Translations under genes and position numbers: made by a program | Assembly: GCA_005884305.1 (NCBI GenBank) | Contig: VAYL01000028.1 | Span: 8,895 to 16,110, forward strand | Length of the DNA: 7,216 bases | Direction of reading: 5' to 3' | Source of the DNA: Actinomycetota bacterium | Lineage (GTDB): Bacteria; Actinomycetota; Thermoleophilia; Solirubrobacterales; 70-9 | Notes under the pieces: model-generated | Database searches by the model: none | The model's input: the letters and a program-made list of their open reading frames with translations, nothing else | Told to the model about the DNA's origin: nothing | Shown: positions 1 to 6,506 of the stretch, one piece after another | How the letters are laid out: every line of letters starts with the position of its first letter | How positions within the stretch are numbered: position 1 is the first letter of the stretch

Positions 1-330
1 TTCCTTCCCGGTGCGCTTGGAGTAGCGCTCGCGCTTGCCGTCCTTCACCCGCACGCCGACGCGCGTGGGCTTGTTGTCGGTGGGGTCGAGCAGCATCACG
101 TTGGAGACGTGGATCGGCCCCTCCTTCTCGATGATCCCGCCGGCCTCCGCGCCCTTCTGCGTGTCCTTGATCGACCGCGGGCGCTGGTGGCGCTTGACCA
201 TGTTCAGGCCCTCGACGTAGAGGCGCCGCTTGCGCGGCTCGGTGCGCAGCACCCGTCCCCGCTTGCCGCGCTCCTTGCCGCCCGTGACGAGCACGGTGTC
301 GTCCTTTCGAATCTTCATTGCCTTTGCCAT
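1..330 (-). CDS. rplX: 50S ribosomal protein L24 (3' end outside window)
   Basis: L24 is an early-assembly 50S protein that binds 23S rRNA near the exit of the peptide tunnel. The 110 visible codons are open. They show the KOW-type N-terminus (KIRKDDTVLVTGGKERGKRG, residues 6-25), then RLYVEGLNMVKRH and a GGIIEKEGPIHVSNVML stretch, all typical of bacterial L24. The family is usually about 100-110 residues, so only the last few codons should be missing. Two ATGs are possible. I chose the one at 330-328 (MAKAMKIRK) because AGAGG at 345-341 lies 10 bases upstream; the ATG at 318-316 (MKIRK) matches many family starts but has a poorly placed ribosome site. The gene begins 2 bases after the rplN stop and is the second gene of the spc section of the cluster. 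Identity is secure; the start is less so. Confidence 0.96.
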   Translation of the reverse strand, partial: MAKAMKIRKDDTVLVTGGKERGKRGRVLRTEPRKRRLYVEGLNMVKRHQRPRSIKDTQKGAEAGGIIEKEGPIHVSNVMLLDPTDNKPTRVGVRVKDGKRERYSKRTGKE

Positions 331-332
331 CG

Positions 333-701
333 CTACAGAACCTCTGGTGCCAGGGAAACGATCTTCATGAAGTTGCGGTCACGCAGCTCGCGGGCCACCG
401 GACCGAAGATGCGCGTCCCGCGGGGGTTGCGCTGCGGGTCGATCAGGACGGCCGCGTTCTCGTCGAACGAGATGTAGGTCCCGTCGGGCCTGCCGAGCTG
501 CTTCTTGGTCCGAACGACCACGGCTTGGACCACCTCGCCCTTGCGCACTCCTCCGCGCGGAGTTGCCTGTTTTACGGTAGCGGTGATGACGTCGCCGACG
601 CTCGCATAGCGGCGGTGGTGCCCGCCCTTTACACGAATGACGAGGATCTCGCGGGCGCCGGAGTTGTCGGCGACCCTGAGCTTTGTCTCCTGCTGGACCA
701 T
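333..701 (-). CDS. rplN: 50S ribosomal protein L14
   Basis: L14 binds 23S rRNA at the subunit interface and takes part in a bridge to the 30S subunit. The 122-residue product has exactly the usual family length. It carries the family features: an N-terminal MVQQET start, ADNSGAR at residues 11-17, GGVRKG near residue 50, and the C-terminal signature [13 protein letters not shown] followed by [12 protein letters not shown]. The ATG at 701-699 lies 3 bases after the rpsQ TAA; a GGAGAGG purine run sits about 12 bases upstream inside rpsQ. The TAG stop at 335-333 is followed by rplX after 2 bases. In the classical scheme L14 opens the spc operon, but here no room for a promoter separates it from rpsQ, so it is probably transcribed with the S10 genes. 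Nothing in the protein is unusual. Confidence 0.98.
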   Translation of the reverse strand: MVQQETKLRVADNSGAREILVIRVKGGHHRRYASVGDVITATVKQATPRGGVRKGEVVQAVVVRTKKQLGRPDGTYISFDENAAVLIDPQRNPRGTRIFGPVARELRDRNFMKIVSLAPEVL

Positions 702-704
702 CGC

Positions 705-1340
705 TTATCGCGACCTCTCCACTACGTCCAGGAGGCGCCAGCGCTTGGTGCGCGATAGCGGCCGAGACTCGATCACCCGCACCACGTCACCCTCCTGGGC
801 GGTGTTCGCCTCGTCGTGTGCGTGCAGCTTGCTGCCTCGCCGCACCACCTTCTCGTAGGTGGGGTGCCGGCGGACGACGGGGACCTCCACCGTGATGGTC
901 TTGTCCGCGCGGGCCGATACGACGGTGCCCTGGCGGACCTTCCGCGAGCCCGGCTCGCGCTCAGCGGGCGGCGTGCCCTGCTTCGGCTCGGTGCGCTTCG
1001 CCCGCCGCGCGGCGCGGTAGCGGCGCCGGCGCTCGCCAGCTAGCCGCTGGCGCTCGGCACGCTCGGCGGCCCGTTCCTCGGCGGTGCGTGGCGGGCCTGC
1101 CGGAGCGGTCGCTTGCGCGCGCTCGCGCTTGCGGCGCTCCTTTGGCGAGAGGACCTCCCCGGGCTCCTCCGGGTCCGCAGGCGCCTCGGCCTCGGGTGCA
1201 GCCTCCACGGCGGCCTCAGCCTCCGGGGCCTCCTCGGCCTCCTCGGGCTGCTCCCCGGGCGCCTCGGCCTCCGGAGCCTGCTCCTCGGCGGACTCCTCGG
1301 TTGTCTCTTCGTTGTCCTGCTTCTCTTCCTCGGCCATCAT
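705..1340 (-). CDS. rpsQ: 30S ribosomal protein S17 with long charged N-terminal extension
   Basis: S17 is a primary 16S rRNA-binding protein in the body of the 30S subunit. Residues 133-211 form a complete S17 domain (OB-fold family): [21 protein letters not shown], then [34 protein letters not shown] and a WRLLDVVE end. Ordinary bacterial S17 is about 80-110 residues; this one is 211 because of a 132-residue low-complexity extension. Residues 4-62 are almost all Glu, Ala and Pro with hardly any basic residue. Residues 67-119 are Arg/Lys/Ala-rich ([28 protein letters not shown]) and probably helical. The extension is in one continuous frame with the domain, with no stop between. The start is ATGATG at 1340-1335; the first ATG overlaps the rpmC stop by 4 bases (ATGA), the second by 1. 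The S17 identity is certain; the function of the extension is unknown. Confidence 0.96.
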   Translation of the reverse strand: MMAEEEKQDNEETTEESAEEQAPEAEAPGEQPEEAEEAPEAEAAVEAAPEAEAPADPEEPGEVLSPKERRKRERAQATAPAGPPRTAEERAAERAERQRLAGERRRRYRAARRAKRTEPKQGTPPAEREPGSRKVRQGTVVSARADKTITVEVPVVRRHPTYEKVVRRGSKLHAHDEANTAQEGDVVRVIESRPLSRTKRWRLLDVVERSR

Positions 1341-1549
1341 CGCCTCAGTTCCTTGTTCAGATCGATGCCGCGCTGACGCGCCACCGTGAGCAGGCGCGCG
1401 ACGTCGCGGTTTGCCGCGCCGAGCGCGGCGGAGTTCTCGAGCTCGCCGGTCGCGTGGCGGAAGCGCAGGCTGAACGCCTCCTCGCGTGCCTGCTTGAGCC
1501 GCTCCACGAGGTCGTGATCGTCGAGGGCGTGGACCTCTGAGCCCTTCAC
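1337..1549 (-). CDS. rpmC: 50S ribosomal protein L29
   Basis: L29 is a small, two-helix 50S protein near the tunnel exit, next to L23, where it forms part of the docking area for chaperones and targeting factors. The 70-residue product matches the family length. It shows the typical pattern: an [26 protein letters not shown] helical segment, in which [12 protein letters not shown] corresponds to the well-known L29 core, then a second helix ending [11 protein letters not shown]. The start is GTG at 1549-1547 and overlaps the rplP TGA in a GTGA arrangement, with a G-rich GGGGGTGG ribosome site just upstream inside rplP. The end overlaps the rpsQ start in the same way (ATGA). Both overlaps point to translational coupling. 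No other start fits the family length as well. Confidence 0.96.
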   Translation of the reverse strand: MKGSEVHALDDHDLVERLKQAREEAFSLRFRHATGELENSAALGAANRDVARLLTVARQRGIDLNKELRR

Positions 1550-1965
1550 TCCGCCACCCCCTCGCGCTTGACGAACTTCGTCTTGATCGGAAGCTTGTGG
1601 CCCGCGAGCCGGATCGCGTCGCGGGCGAGGTCCTCAGGCACGCCGGCCAGCTCGAACATCACGCGCCCGGGCTTGATGACGGCAACCCAGCCCTCCGGGT
1701 TGCCCTTCCCGGAGCCCTGCCGCGTCTCGGCGGGCTTCTTGGTGTACGGCTTGTCGGGGAAGACGTTGATCCAGACCTTCCCGCCGCGCTTGATCTTGCG
1801 CGTCATCGCGACGCGGGCGGCCTCGATCTGGCGGTTGGTGATCCAGCCGCGCTCGAGCGCCTTCAGCCCGTACTCACCGAATGCCACCTGGCTGCCGCCC
1901 TTGGTGTTTCCGCGCATGCGGCCCCGATGCTCCTTGCGGTGCTTGACGCGCTTCGGCATCAGCAT
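1546..1965 (-). CDS. rplP: 50S ribosomal protein L16
   Basis: L16 sits near the A-site and the central protuberance of the 50S subunit and is needed late in assembly for tRNA accommodation. The 139-residue product is near the usual 136-140. It opens with [15 protein letters not shown], the form common in high-GC Gram-positive bacteria, and continues with [40 protein letters not shown] and [19 protein letters not shown]. It ends with [15 protein letters not shown], all family landmarks. The ATG at 1965-1963 overlaps the rpsC TGA by one base (TGATG), with GGGGGAG 8 bases upstream, so the start is well supported; a second ATG two codons on is less likely. The stop overlaps the rpmC GTG. Confidence 0.98.
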   Translation of the reverse strand: MLMPKRVKHRKEHRGRMRGNTKGGSQVAFGEYGLKALERGWITNRQIEAARVAMTRKIKRGGKVWINVFPDKPYTKKPAETRQGSGKGNPEGWVAVIKPGRVMFELAGVPEDLARDAIRLAGHKLPIKTKFVKREGVAE

Positions 1966-2957
1966 CAGCTGGACTCCCCCTCAGGCTTCGGGGCCTCGCC
2001 CGCGGGCTCCTGCGGCGCCTCCTCGACGGCCGGCGGCGGCTCCGGGGCGGGTGCTTGCTCGGGGGCCGCTGCCTGCTCGGCCGGGGGCGCCTGCTGGGGC
2101 GCAGGTGCCCGCTCGGGAGCCGGCTGCTCCGCTGGGGGCTGCTGTGGCGGGGTTGCCGGCGTCTGGGGAGTCACATCGCCCTTCGCGCGAGGCGGCGCCG
2201 TGTCGGTTGCCGGGCGCCGCGGTGGGCGCTGGCGAGCGCCGTCGCCGGGTGCCCCGTCGCGGCCGCGCCCGCGGCGGCGGCGTGGCCCCAGGCCCTCCTC
2301 CTGGTCCTCGATCTGGCCGGAGCGGTAACCCTCAGGCATGACCTCCCCCTTGTTGATCCAGCACTTGACGCCGATGCGGCCGGTGGTCGTGCGCGCCTCG
2401 ACGAAGCCGTAGTCGATGTCGGCCCGAAGCGTGTGCAGCGGGACGCGGCCATCCGAGTAGCCCTCTGTGCGCGCCATCTCGGCGCCACCCAGGCGGCCGG
2501 AGACCTGCACCTTCACGCCCTTGGCGCCGGAGCGCATAGCGGACGTCAGGGCGCGCTTCATCGCGCGTCGGAAGGCGACGCGGTTTTGAAGCTGCTCGGC
2601 GATCGACTGGGCGACGAGCTTGGCATCGAGCTCCGGTCGCTTGATCTCCCGGATGTTCACCTTGACGGGCTTGCCGGTGATCTTGTGGAGATCGCGGCGC
2701 AGCGCGTCGACCTCGGAGCCGGACTTGCCGATCACGATGCCGGGGCGCGCTGTGTGGATGTCCACCGTCACCTCGCCGCGCTGCTTGACGATCGTGATGT
2801 CGGAGAGCCCCGCGTGCGAGAGCTTGTTCTCGATGTGGTCCCGGATCGCCACGTCCTCGAACAGGTAGTCGGAGAACTCGCGCTCGTTGAACCAGGTGGA
2901 CTTCCAGTCGTGGATATACCCGACCCTGAAGCCCTCGGGATGGATTTTCTGGCCCAT
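1965..2957 (-). CDS. rpsC: 30S ribosomal protein S3 with long Pro/Ala/Glu-rich C-terminal tail
   Basis: S3 lies at the mRNA entry channel of the 30S head and has helicase-related contacts with incoming mRNA. Residues 1-210 are a complete S3 core: [20 protein letters not shown], a type II KH domain with its GxxG loop as GKSG at residues 77-80 ([15 protein letters not shown]), and the C-terminal domain with [27 protein letters not shown] and GRIGVKCWI. From about residue 211 a 120-residue tail follows: first a short acidic part (IEDQEEG), then an Arg-rich patch at 225-249, then a Pro/Ala/Gln/Glu-rich stretch to residue 330. E. coli S3 is 233 residues, so about 100 are extra. The ATG at 2957-2955 has a GGAG ribosome site that overlaps the rplV stop (TAGGAG). 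The stop overlaps the rplP start by one base. Confidence 0.97.
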   Translation of the reverse strand: MGQKIHPEGFRVGYIHDWKSTWFNEREFSDYLFEDVAIRDHIENKLSHAGLSDITIVKQRGEVTVDIHTARPGIVIGKSGSEVDALRRDLHKITGKPVKVNIREIKRPELDAKLVAQSIAEQLQNRVAFRRAMKRALTSAMRSGAKGVKVQVSGRLGGAEMARTEGYSDGRVPLHTLRADIDYGFVEARTTTGRIGVKCWINKGEVMPEGYRSGQIEDQEEGLGPRRRRGRGRDGAPGDGARQRPPRRPATDTAPPRAKGDVTPQTPATPPQQPPAEQPAPERAPAPQQAPPAEQAAAPEQAPAPEPPPAVEEAPQEPAGEAPKPEGESS

Positions 2958-2963
2958 TGGCTC

Positions 2964-3335
2964 CTACTCCTCGGTCGGGGTCAGCGCCACCTTGACGTGG
3001 CAGGTCTTCTTGTCGATGCGCGTCGCGCGGCCGCGGGCTCGCGCGCGCCAGCGTTTGAGGGTCGGGCCCTCGTCGACGGTGATCTCGGCGATGCGCAGGT
3101 CGTCGGCCACGAGATCGTGATTGGCCTCGGCGTTGGCGCCGGCCGAGGCCAGAAGCTTCTCGATGTCCTCGGCTGCCCCCCGCGTGGAGAACCGAAGCAG
3201 CGTGCGCGCTTCGGGCAGGGGCATGCCGCGCACCTGGTCGGCCACCAGCCGCGCCTTGCGAGGCGCCACGCGGACGTACTTGGCGCTCGCGCGCACCACG
3301 GGAGCCTGCGTCTCCTTGTCCTTCGTCTTGGCCAT
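2964..3335 (-). CDS. rplV: 50S ribosomal protein L22
   Basis: L22 binds all domains of 23S rRNA; its long beta hairpin lines the peptide exit tunnel near the constriction. The 123 residues include the expected RASAKYVRVAPRKARLVADQ region (15-35). They also include LRFSTRGAAEDIEKLLASA, NAEANHDL, an ITVDEGPTLKRWRARARGRA hairpin region and the TRIDKKTCHVKVAL end. Length is slightly above E. coli (110) because of a short N-terminal lead. The ATG at 3335-3333 has a strong GGAAGGAG ribosome site 9 bases upstream, so the start is secure. It is the only gene between rpsJ and rplX preceded by a sizeable gap (164 bases), and its ribosome site lies in one arm of an inverted repeat. The stop TAG is 6 bases before rpsC. 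Confidence 0.97.
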   Translation of the reverse strand: MAKTKDKETQAPVVRASAKYVRVAPRKARLVADQVRGMPLPEARTLLRFSTRGAAEDIEKLLASAGANAEANHDLVADDLRIAEITVDEGPTLKRWRARARGRATRIDKKTCHVKVALTPTEE

Positions 3336-3336
3336 T

Positions 3337-3500
3337 AGTGGTCACTCCTTCCGACAGCGTGCGACTGAGCCGGCGAAAACCGAGTCGGCCAAGGACGCAG
3401 TGAGCGTGGCGCACGTGAAAAGTGCGCGAGCGAGCGAGGACGCCGGCTGGCGAAGGTTTGCAGGCGGGTCAGGCGTGCGGTGTTGGGAGGAATGACCACT
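3337..3500 (-). promoter_or_regulatory. Structured rpsS–rplV intergenic leader with 16-base inverted repeat
   Basis: The gap between rpsS and rplV is 164 bases, while nearly all other junctions after rpsJ overlap or leave at most 11 bases. Its two ends form an imperfect inverted repeat. The transcript arm at 3500-3485 reads AGTGGTCATTCCTCCC and the arm at 3352-3337 reads GGAAGGAGTGACCACT. Fifteen of sixteen positions can pair as RNA (14 Watson-Crick, one U-G) with one C-A mismatch. The 132-base interior has further possible helices: 3362-3387, 3409-3414 with 3422-3427, and 3368-3375 with 3441-3448. Because the 5' arm starts on the rpsS stop codon, a ribosome finishing rpsS should open it and free the rplV ribosome site. 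I see no small gene, no convincing promoter and no U-tract terminator here. The regulatory role is inference. Confidence 0.55.
3345..3352 (-). promoter_or_regulatory. rplV Shine-Dalgarno, potentially sequestered
   Basis: The transcript reads GGAAGGAG here, 9 bases before the rplV ATG. It is one of the best ribosome sites in the window. All eight bases fall inside the 3' arm (3337-3352) of an imperfect inverted repeat whose 5' arm begins at the last base of the rpsS stop codon, so the site could be masked when that helix forms. Confidence 0.75.
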
Positions 3501-3772
3501 TAACGCTCGGCCTTGCTGCCCGAGTGGGCGCGGAACGTCCGCGTGGGCGCGAACTCGCCCAGCTTGTGTCCGACCATCGATTCGGAGACGAAGACCGGGA
3601 CGTGCTTGCGGCCGTCGTGCACCGCGATCGTGTGCCCGACCATGTCGGGGAAGATCGTCGAGCTGCGCGACCAGGTCTTGATCATCTGCTTGGACCCGCT
3701 CTCGTTCATCTGCTGAATCCGCCGGAGCAGCCGCTCCTCGGCGTGCGGTCCCTTCTTCGTCGAACGTCCCAT
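3500..3772 (-). CDS. rpsS: 30S ribosomal protein S19
   Basis: S19 is a 30S head protein that forms a complex with S13 near the A and P sites and contacts the 50S central protuberance. The 90-residue product begins [19 protein letters not shown] and continues through [47 protein letters not shown] and an HSGSKAER end, which is the family pattern at the usual length. The reading frame is open for a further 36 codons upstream, but the ATG at 3772-3770 fits the family start. It also has GGGAGG 9 bases upstream within rplB and overlaps the rplB TAA by one base (TAATG). The TAA stop at 3502-3500 forms the edge of the inverted repeat leading to rplV. Confidence 0.98.
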   Translation of the reverse strand: MGRSTKKGPHAEERLLRRIQQMNESGSKQMIKTWSRSSTIFPDMVGHTIAVHDGRKHVPVFVSESMVGHKLGEFAPTRTFRAHSGSKAER

Positions 3773-4623
3773 TAGCGATTGCCTCCCTTGCGCTTGCCCC
3801 GGCGCCGGCCACGGACGATCATGGCGTCCGACGGCTTGCGCTTCTTCCGGGTGCGGTAGCCGAGCGTGGGCTTGCCCCAAGGCGTCTCGGGGTGACCGCC
3901 CGGCGTGTGATGCGCCTCGCCGCCGCCGTGCGGGTGGTCGACCGGGTTCATCGCGACGCCGCGCGTCTGCGGCCGGACGCCCTTGTGGCGCTTGCGGCCC
4001 GCCTTACCGAGCTCCACGTTCTGGTGCTCCGAGTTCGAGAGCGTGCCGACGGTCGCGCGGCAGTCCGCCCGCACGATTCGCATCTCGGAAGAGGGAAGTC
4101 GCAGGGTCACCATCGGGCCCTCCTTGGCCACCACCTGGATGCCGGAACCTGCGGCGCGACCGAGCCGCCCACCCTGACCGGGGACGAGCTCCACGTTGTG
4201 GACGACCGTTCCCGTCGGGATGTTCCGCAGCGGCAGCGCGTTACCGGGGCGGATGTCCGCCCGCTCCCCGGACTCCACCTGCGCGCCGGGACGGAGGCCC
4301 TGCGGCGCCAGGATGTAGCGCTTGTCGCCGTCCGCGTAGTGGAGAAGGGCGATATAGGTGGTGCGGTTGGGGTCGTACTCGATCGTCGCCACCTTGGCCG
4401 GCACTCCGTCCTTGCGGCGCCGGAAGTCGATCTGGCGGTAGCGCCGCTTCGCCCCGCCGCCGCGGTGGCGCGAGGTGACCCGGCCATGGGTGTTGCGCCC
4501 GCCCGAGGAGGACTTGCCCTTGGTCAGCGGCTTGTGCGGCCGCTTCTCGGTCAGCTCCTCGCGCAGCTGAAACGTGGCGAACCGCCGCCCGGGTGAGGTT
4601 GGCTTTGACTTTCGAATTGCCAT
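3772..4623 (-). CDS. rplB: 50S ribosomal protein L2
   Basis: L2 is one of the largest and most conserved 50S proteins; it is needed for subunit joining and lies close to the peptidyl transferase centre. The 283-residue product (E. coli 273) has the N-terminal [20 protein letters not shown] stretch, an OB-like RNA-binding domain including [22 protein letters not shown], and [15 protein letters not shown]. The conserved loop [12 protein letters not shown] is at about residues 225-236, with His230 and His232 in the position of the functionally important histidines. The C-terminus is the usual basic tail. The frame is open 26 codons further upstream, but ATG at 4623-4621 gives the standard [14 protein letters not shown] start. 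It lies 2 bases after the rplW stop with no strong ribosome site, so translation is probably coupled. The stop overlaps rpsS. Confidence 0.98.
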   Translation of the reverse strand: MAIRKSKPTSPGRRFATFQLREELTEKRPHKPLTKGKSSSGGRNTHGRVTSRHRGGGAKRRYRQIDFRRRKDGVPAKVATIEYDPNRTTYIALLHYADGDKRYILAPQGLRPGAQVESGERADIRPGNALPLRNIPTGTVVHNVELVPGQGGRLGRAAGSGIQVVAKEGPMVTLRLPSSEMRIVRADCRATVGTLSNSEHQNVELGKAGRKRHKGVRPQTRGVAMNPVDHPHGGGEAHHTPGGHPETPWGKPTLGYRTRKKRKPSDAMIVRGRRRGKRKGGNR

Positions 4624-4625
4624 GG

Positions 4626-4922
4626 CTACTCGGCTACCGCCGCGCCCTCGAACAGCTCGATCCGGTCGCCTGGCGCCAGCTGGACGACCGCCTTCTTCCA
4701 CGACCGGGTGCGGCCGGAGTGGAGCCCCCGCCGCTTGGGCTTCGCGCGGACCTTGGCGGTCCGCACCGCGGCGACGCGCACGTCGAAGATCTCCTCGACC
4801 GCGTGCGCGATCTGCGTCTTCTGCGCACGGTGGTCGACTCGGAACGTGTACTTGCCGTCGGCCATGAGCGCATAGCTCTTCTCGGACACGACCGGCTCGA
4901 GGATCACCTCGCGGACATCCAT
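4626..4922 (-). CDS. rplW: 50S ribosomal protein L23
   Basis: L23 lies at the tunnel exit of the 50S subunit and is the main docking site for trigger factor and the signal recognition particle. The 98-residue product matches the family (about 95-105). It shows [23 protein letters not shown], then [20 protein letters not shown], and a basic [20 protein letters not shown] loop that binds 23S rRNA. The frame is open 67 codons upstream of the chosen start, inside rplD. The ATG at 4922-4920 is preferred because it gives the family N-terminus, has AAGGAG about 11 bases upstream, and overlaps the rplD stop by one base (TGATG). Confidence 0.97.
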   Translation of the reverse strand: MDVREVILEPVVSEKSYALMADGKYTFRVDHRAQKTQIAHAVEEIFDVRVAAVRTAKVRAKPKRRGLHSGRTRSWKKAVVQLAPGDRIELFEGAAVAE

Positions 4923-5560
4923 CAGTCGGTCTTCTCCTTGGCCCGCTCCCCTACTTGCTCGAGCGCCGTCTGGGAAAGCACCAACGAAGCGTGGCCAACC
5001 ACATCCGCCACGGCCACCTGAGACGCCTGCATGACCGTCACGCCGCGGATGTTCCGGAAGCTCTTGAGCGCCGCGACCTCTTCGACATCGAGCACCACCA
5101 GCGTCGGCTTGCGCGCGGCCCACTTCTCGAGTGCCTGCGCCGCTTGCTTGGTAGCGGGCTCCGAGAACGTCGAGCCGTCGAGGACGGCGAGGCTCCCGCG
5201 CGCGGCGTGGACCGAGAGCGCGGCACGCAGAGCGCGGCGGCGGGCCTTGCGGTTGACCTTGACCGCGTAGTCGCGCGGCTTCGGTCCGAAGGCGACGCCG
5301 CCGCCGCGGCGGTGCGGCACGCTCAGCGCGCCCGCGCGGGCTCGGCCGGTGCCCTTCTGGCGCCAGGCCTTGGCGGTCGTCATCGCGACTTCGCCGCGGC
5401 CGAGCGAAGAGGCGGTGCCGCGGCGGCGGGCGGCCAGGTCGGCGCGAGCCGTCTCGTGCACGAGCGACTCGTGGAACTCCTCGCCGAACACGTCGGCGGG
5501 CAGATCCGCCTTGGACTGCTTGCCCAGCACGGGCGCCTTGGTGGCGGAAGCGGTGGCCAT
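4922..5560 (-). CDS. rplD: 50S ribosomal protein L4
   Basis: L4 is an early-assembly 50S protein whose extended loop reaches the exit tunnel next to L22. In E. coli it also represses its own operon through the S10 leader and binds RNase E; whether it does so here cannot be seen. The 212 residues (family about 200-210) include LARRRG-like positions near 42-48 and the tunnel loop [14 protein letters not shown] at 64-77. They also include [13 protein letters not shown] at 86-98, [14 protein letters not shown], and a Rossmann-like C-terminal half with [20 protein letters not shown] and an [17 protein letters not shown] end. The loop after GRARAG reads ALSVPHRR and differs from the more common SIRAPQ type. 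The ATG at 5560-5558 overlaps the rplC stop by one base. Confidence 0.97.
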   Translation of the reverse strand: MATASATKAPVLGKQSKADLPADVFGEEFHESLVHETARADLAARRRGTASSLGRGEVAMTTAKAWRQKGTGRARAGALSVPHRRGGGVAFGPKPRDYAVKVNRKARRRALRAALSVHAARGSLAVLDGSTFSEPATKQAAQALEKWAARKPTLVVLDVEEVAALKSFRNIRGVTVMQASQVAVADVVGHASLVLSQTALEQVGERAKEKTD

Positions 5561-6174
5561 CAGTCGGATCTCACCTCGACGGTGCCGTTCTTCGGGCCTG
5601 GCACGGCGCCCTTCACGAGCAGCAGGTTGCGTTCGGCGTCGACCTCGATGACCTCCAGCCGACGCTGGGTGACGCGCTTGCCGCCCATGCGGCCGGGCAT
5701 CTTCACGCCCTTGAAGACCCGCGCAGGATCGGCGCTCGCGCCGATGGAGCCCGGCGCCCTGACGTTGTGCGAGCCGTGCGAGACCGGGCCGCGGCCGAAG
5801 TTGTGGCGGCGGACTGTGCCCTGAAAGCCCTTGCCGACCGCGGTGCCCGACACCTTCACCCGCTGGCCGGGCTCGAACTGCTCGACGGTCAGCACTTCGC
5901 CGAGCTGATACTCGGTGTCCGGGTCGCGGAACTCCACGAGCGTCCGGAGCGGACCGGCGTCGGCCTTCTTCAGATGGCCGAGCTCGGGCTTGGTGAGCTT
6001 GTGCTCGGGCGCCTCGCCGAACGCGAGCTGCACGGCGGAGTAACCGTCATTCTCTGAAGCGCGCACGCCGGTCACCGGACAGGGGCCGGCCTGGATCACC
6101 GTCACGGGCACGCGAGTGCCGTCCTCGGTGAACACCTGGGTCATCCCGATCTTCTTGCCGATGATCGCCGCCAC
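5560..6174 (-). CDS. rplC: 50S ribosomal protein L3, GTG start
   Basis: L3 binds the 3' end of 23S rRNA early in assembly and sends a loop towards the peptidyl transferase centre. With the GTG at 6174-6172 as start the product is 204 residues (E. coli 209) and begins (M)[18 protein letters not shown], the standard family N-terminus. Other landmarks are [22 protein letters not shown] (residues 117-138) and [17 protein letters not shown]. The GRMGGKRVT stretch at 161-169 follows. In E. coli the segment after GSIG begins with a methylated Gln; here it is GSIGASADP, so that Gln is absent. The frame is open 59 codons further upstream, but that overlaps rpsJ and lacks L3 similarity. The start is 11 bases after the rpsJ stop with a GGTG ribosome site. 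Confidence 0.96.
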   Translation of the reverse strand: MAAIIGKKIGMTQVFTEDGTRVPVTVIQAGPCPVTGVRASENDGYSAVQLAFGEAPEHKLTKPELGHLKKADAGPLRTLVEFRDPDTEYQLGEVLTVEQFEPGQRVKVSGTAVGKGFQGTVRRHNFGRGPVSHGSHNVRAPGSIGASADPARVFKGVKMPGRMGGKRVTQRRLEVIEVDAERNLLLVKGAVPGPKNGTVEVRSD

Positions 6175-6185
6175 GTCACCACCAC

Positions 6186-6506
6186 TCAGGTCTTGATCTC
6201 GATGTCGACGCCCGCCGGCAGCGCGTCCAGGCGCTGGAGCGAGTCGATGGTCTTCGGGGTCGGTTGGTGGATGTCGATCAGCCGCTTGTGGGTGCGGATC
6301 TCGAAATGCTCGCGCGAGTCCTTGTCTTTGAACGGGGAGCGGATCACGCAATAGACGTTCTTGTCCGTGGGCAGCGGAACGGGACTGGCGACGCGGGCCC
6401 CGGTGCGCTGGGCCGTCTCGACGATCTCGCGAGCAGCGCGATCGATGGCGTCGTGGTCATACGCCTTGAGACGGATTCGGATCTTGTTTGCGGCGATTGA
6501 AGCCAA
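6186..6506 (-). CDS. rpsJ: 30S ribosomal protein S10, probable TTG start
   Basis: S10 (NusE) is a 30S head protein that also serves in transcription antitermination with NusB. The 106-residue product has the full family pattern: [31 protein letters not shown], then [38 protein letters not shown] and [25 protein letters not shown]. The only conventional start that covers the N-terminus is TTG at 6506-6504 ([12 protein letters not shown]): no ATG or GTG lies in frame between the upstream TAA at 6533-6531 and the conserved core. A purine-rich AGAGAGACAGG run ends about 11 bases upstream and could serve as ribosome site. It is the first gene of the S10 section, following a 171-base leader. Identity is certain, the start is moderately supported. 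Confidence 0.95.
   Translation of the reverse strand: MASIAANKIRIRLKAYDHDAIDRAAREIVETAQRTGARVASPVPLPTDKNVYCVIRSPFKDKDSREHFEIRTHKRLIDIHQPTPKTIDSLQRLDALPAGVDIEIKT

Noticed and set aside
943..1340. S17 extension as a frameshift or fusion of a separate gene
   Set aside because: The frame is open and continuous into the S17 domain, the start overlaps rpmC in the operon style, and the low-complexity sequence has no independent domain.
1568..2341. Plus-strand open frames of 243-257 codons opposite rplP and the S3 tail
   Set aside because: Both are antisense to the highly conserved L16 and to the repetitive S3 tail; the translated repeats are mirror images of the Pro/Ala coding bias.
2055..3338. 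427-codon open frame on the plus strand opposite rpsC and rplV
   Set aside because: It lies wholly antisense to two clear ribosomal protein genes, has a GC-driven Ala/Arg/Leu/Gly composition, and shows no recognisable domain. Long antisense frames are expected at this GC content.
2332..3414. 360-codon minus-strand frame overlapping rplV and rpsC in another phase
   Set aside because: It is a frame shadow: the same strand carries L22 and S3 in the correct phases with full family signatures.
3342..3812. Minus-strand frame crossing the rpsS–rplV gap, considered as a hidden gene
   Set aside because: Most of it overlaps rpsS in another phase, it has no family resemblance, and it ends inside the rplV ribosome site region. 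The gap is better explained as a leader.
3773..3880. Upstream-extended S19 start at 3880
   Set aside because: The additional 36 codons lie within rplB in another phase; MGRSTKKGP at 3772 is the conserved start.
4624..4701. Upstream-extended L2 start at 4701
   Set aside because: The additional 26 codons lie within rplW and do not match L2; the ATG at 4623 gives the standard start.
4923..5123. Upstream-extended L23 start at 5123
   Set aside because: The additional 67 codons lie within rplD in another phase; the ATG at 4922 has a ribosome site and the family N-terminus.
6175..6351. Upstream-extended L3 start at 6351
   Set aside because: The extra 59 codons overlap rpsJ in another frame and do not resemble L3; GTG at 6174 gives the family N-terminus.
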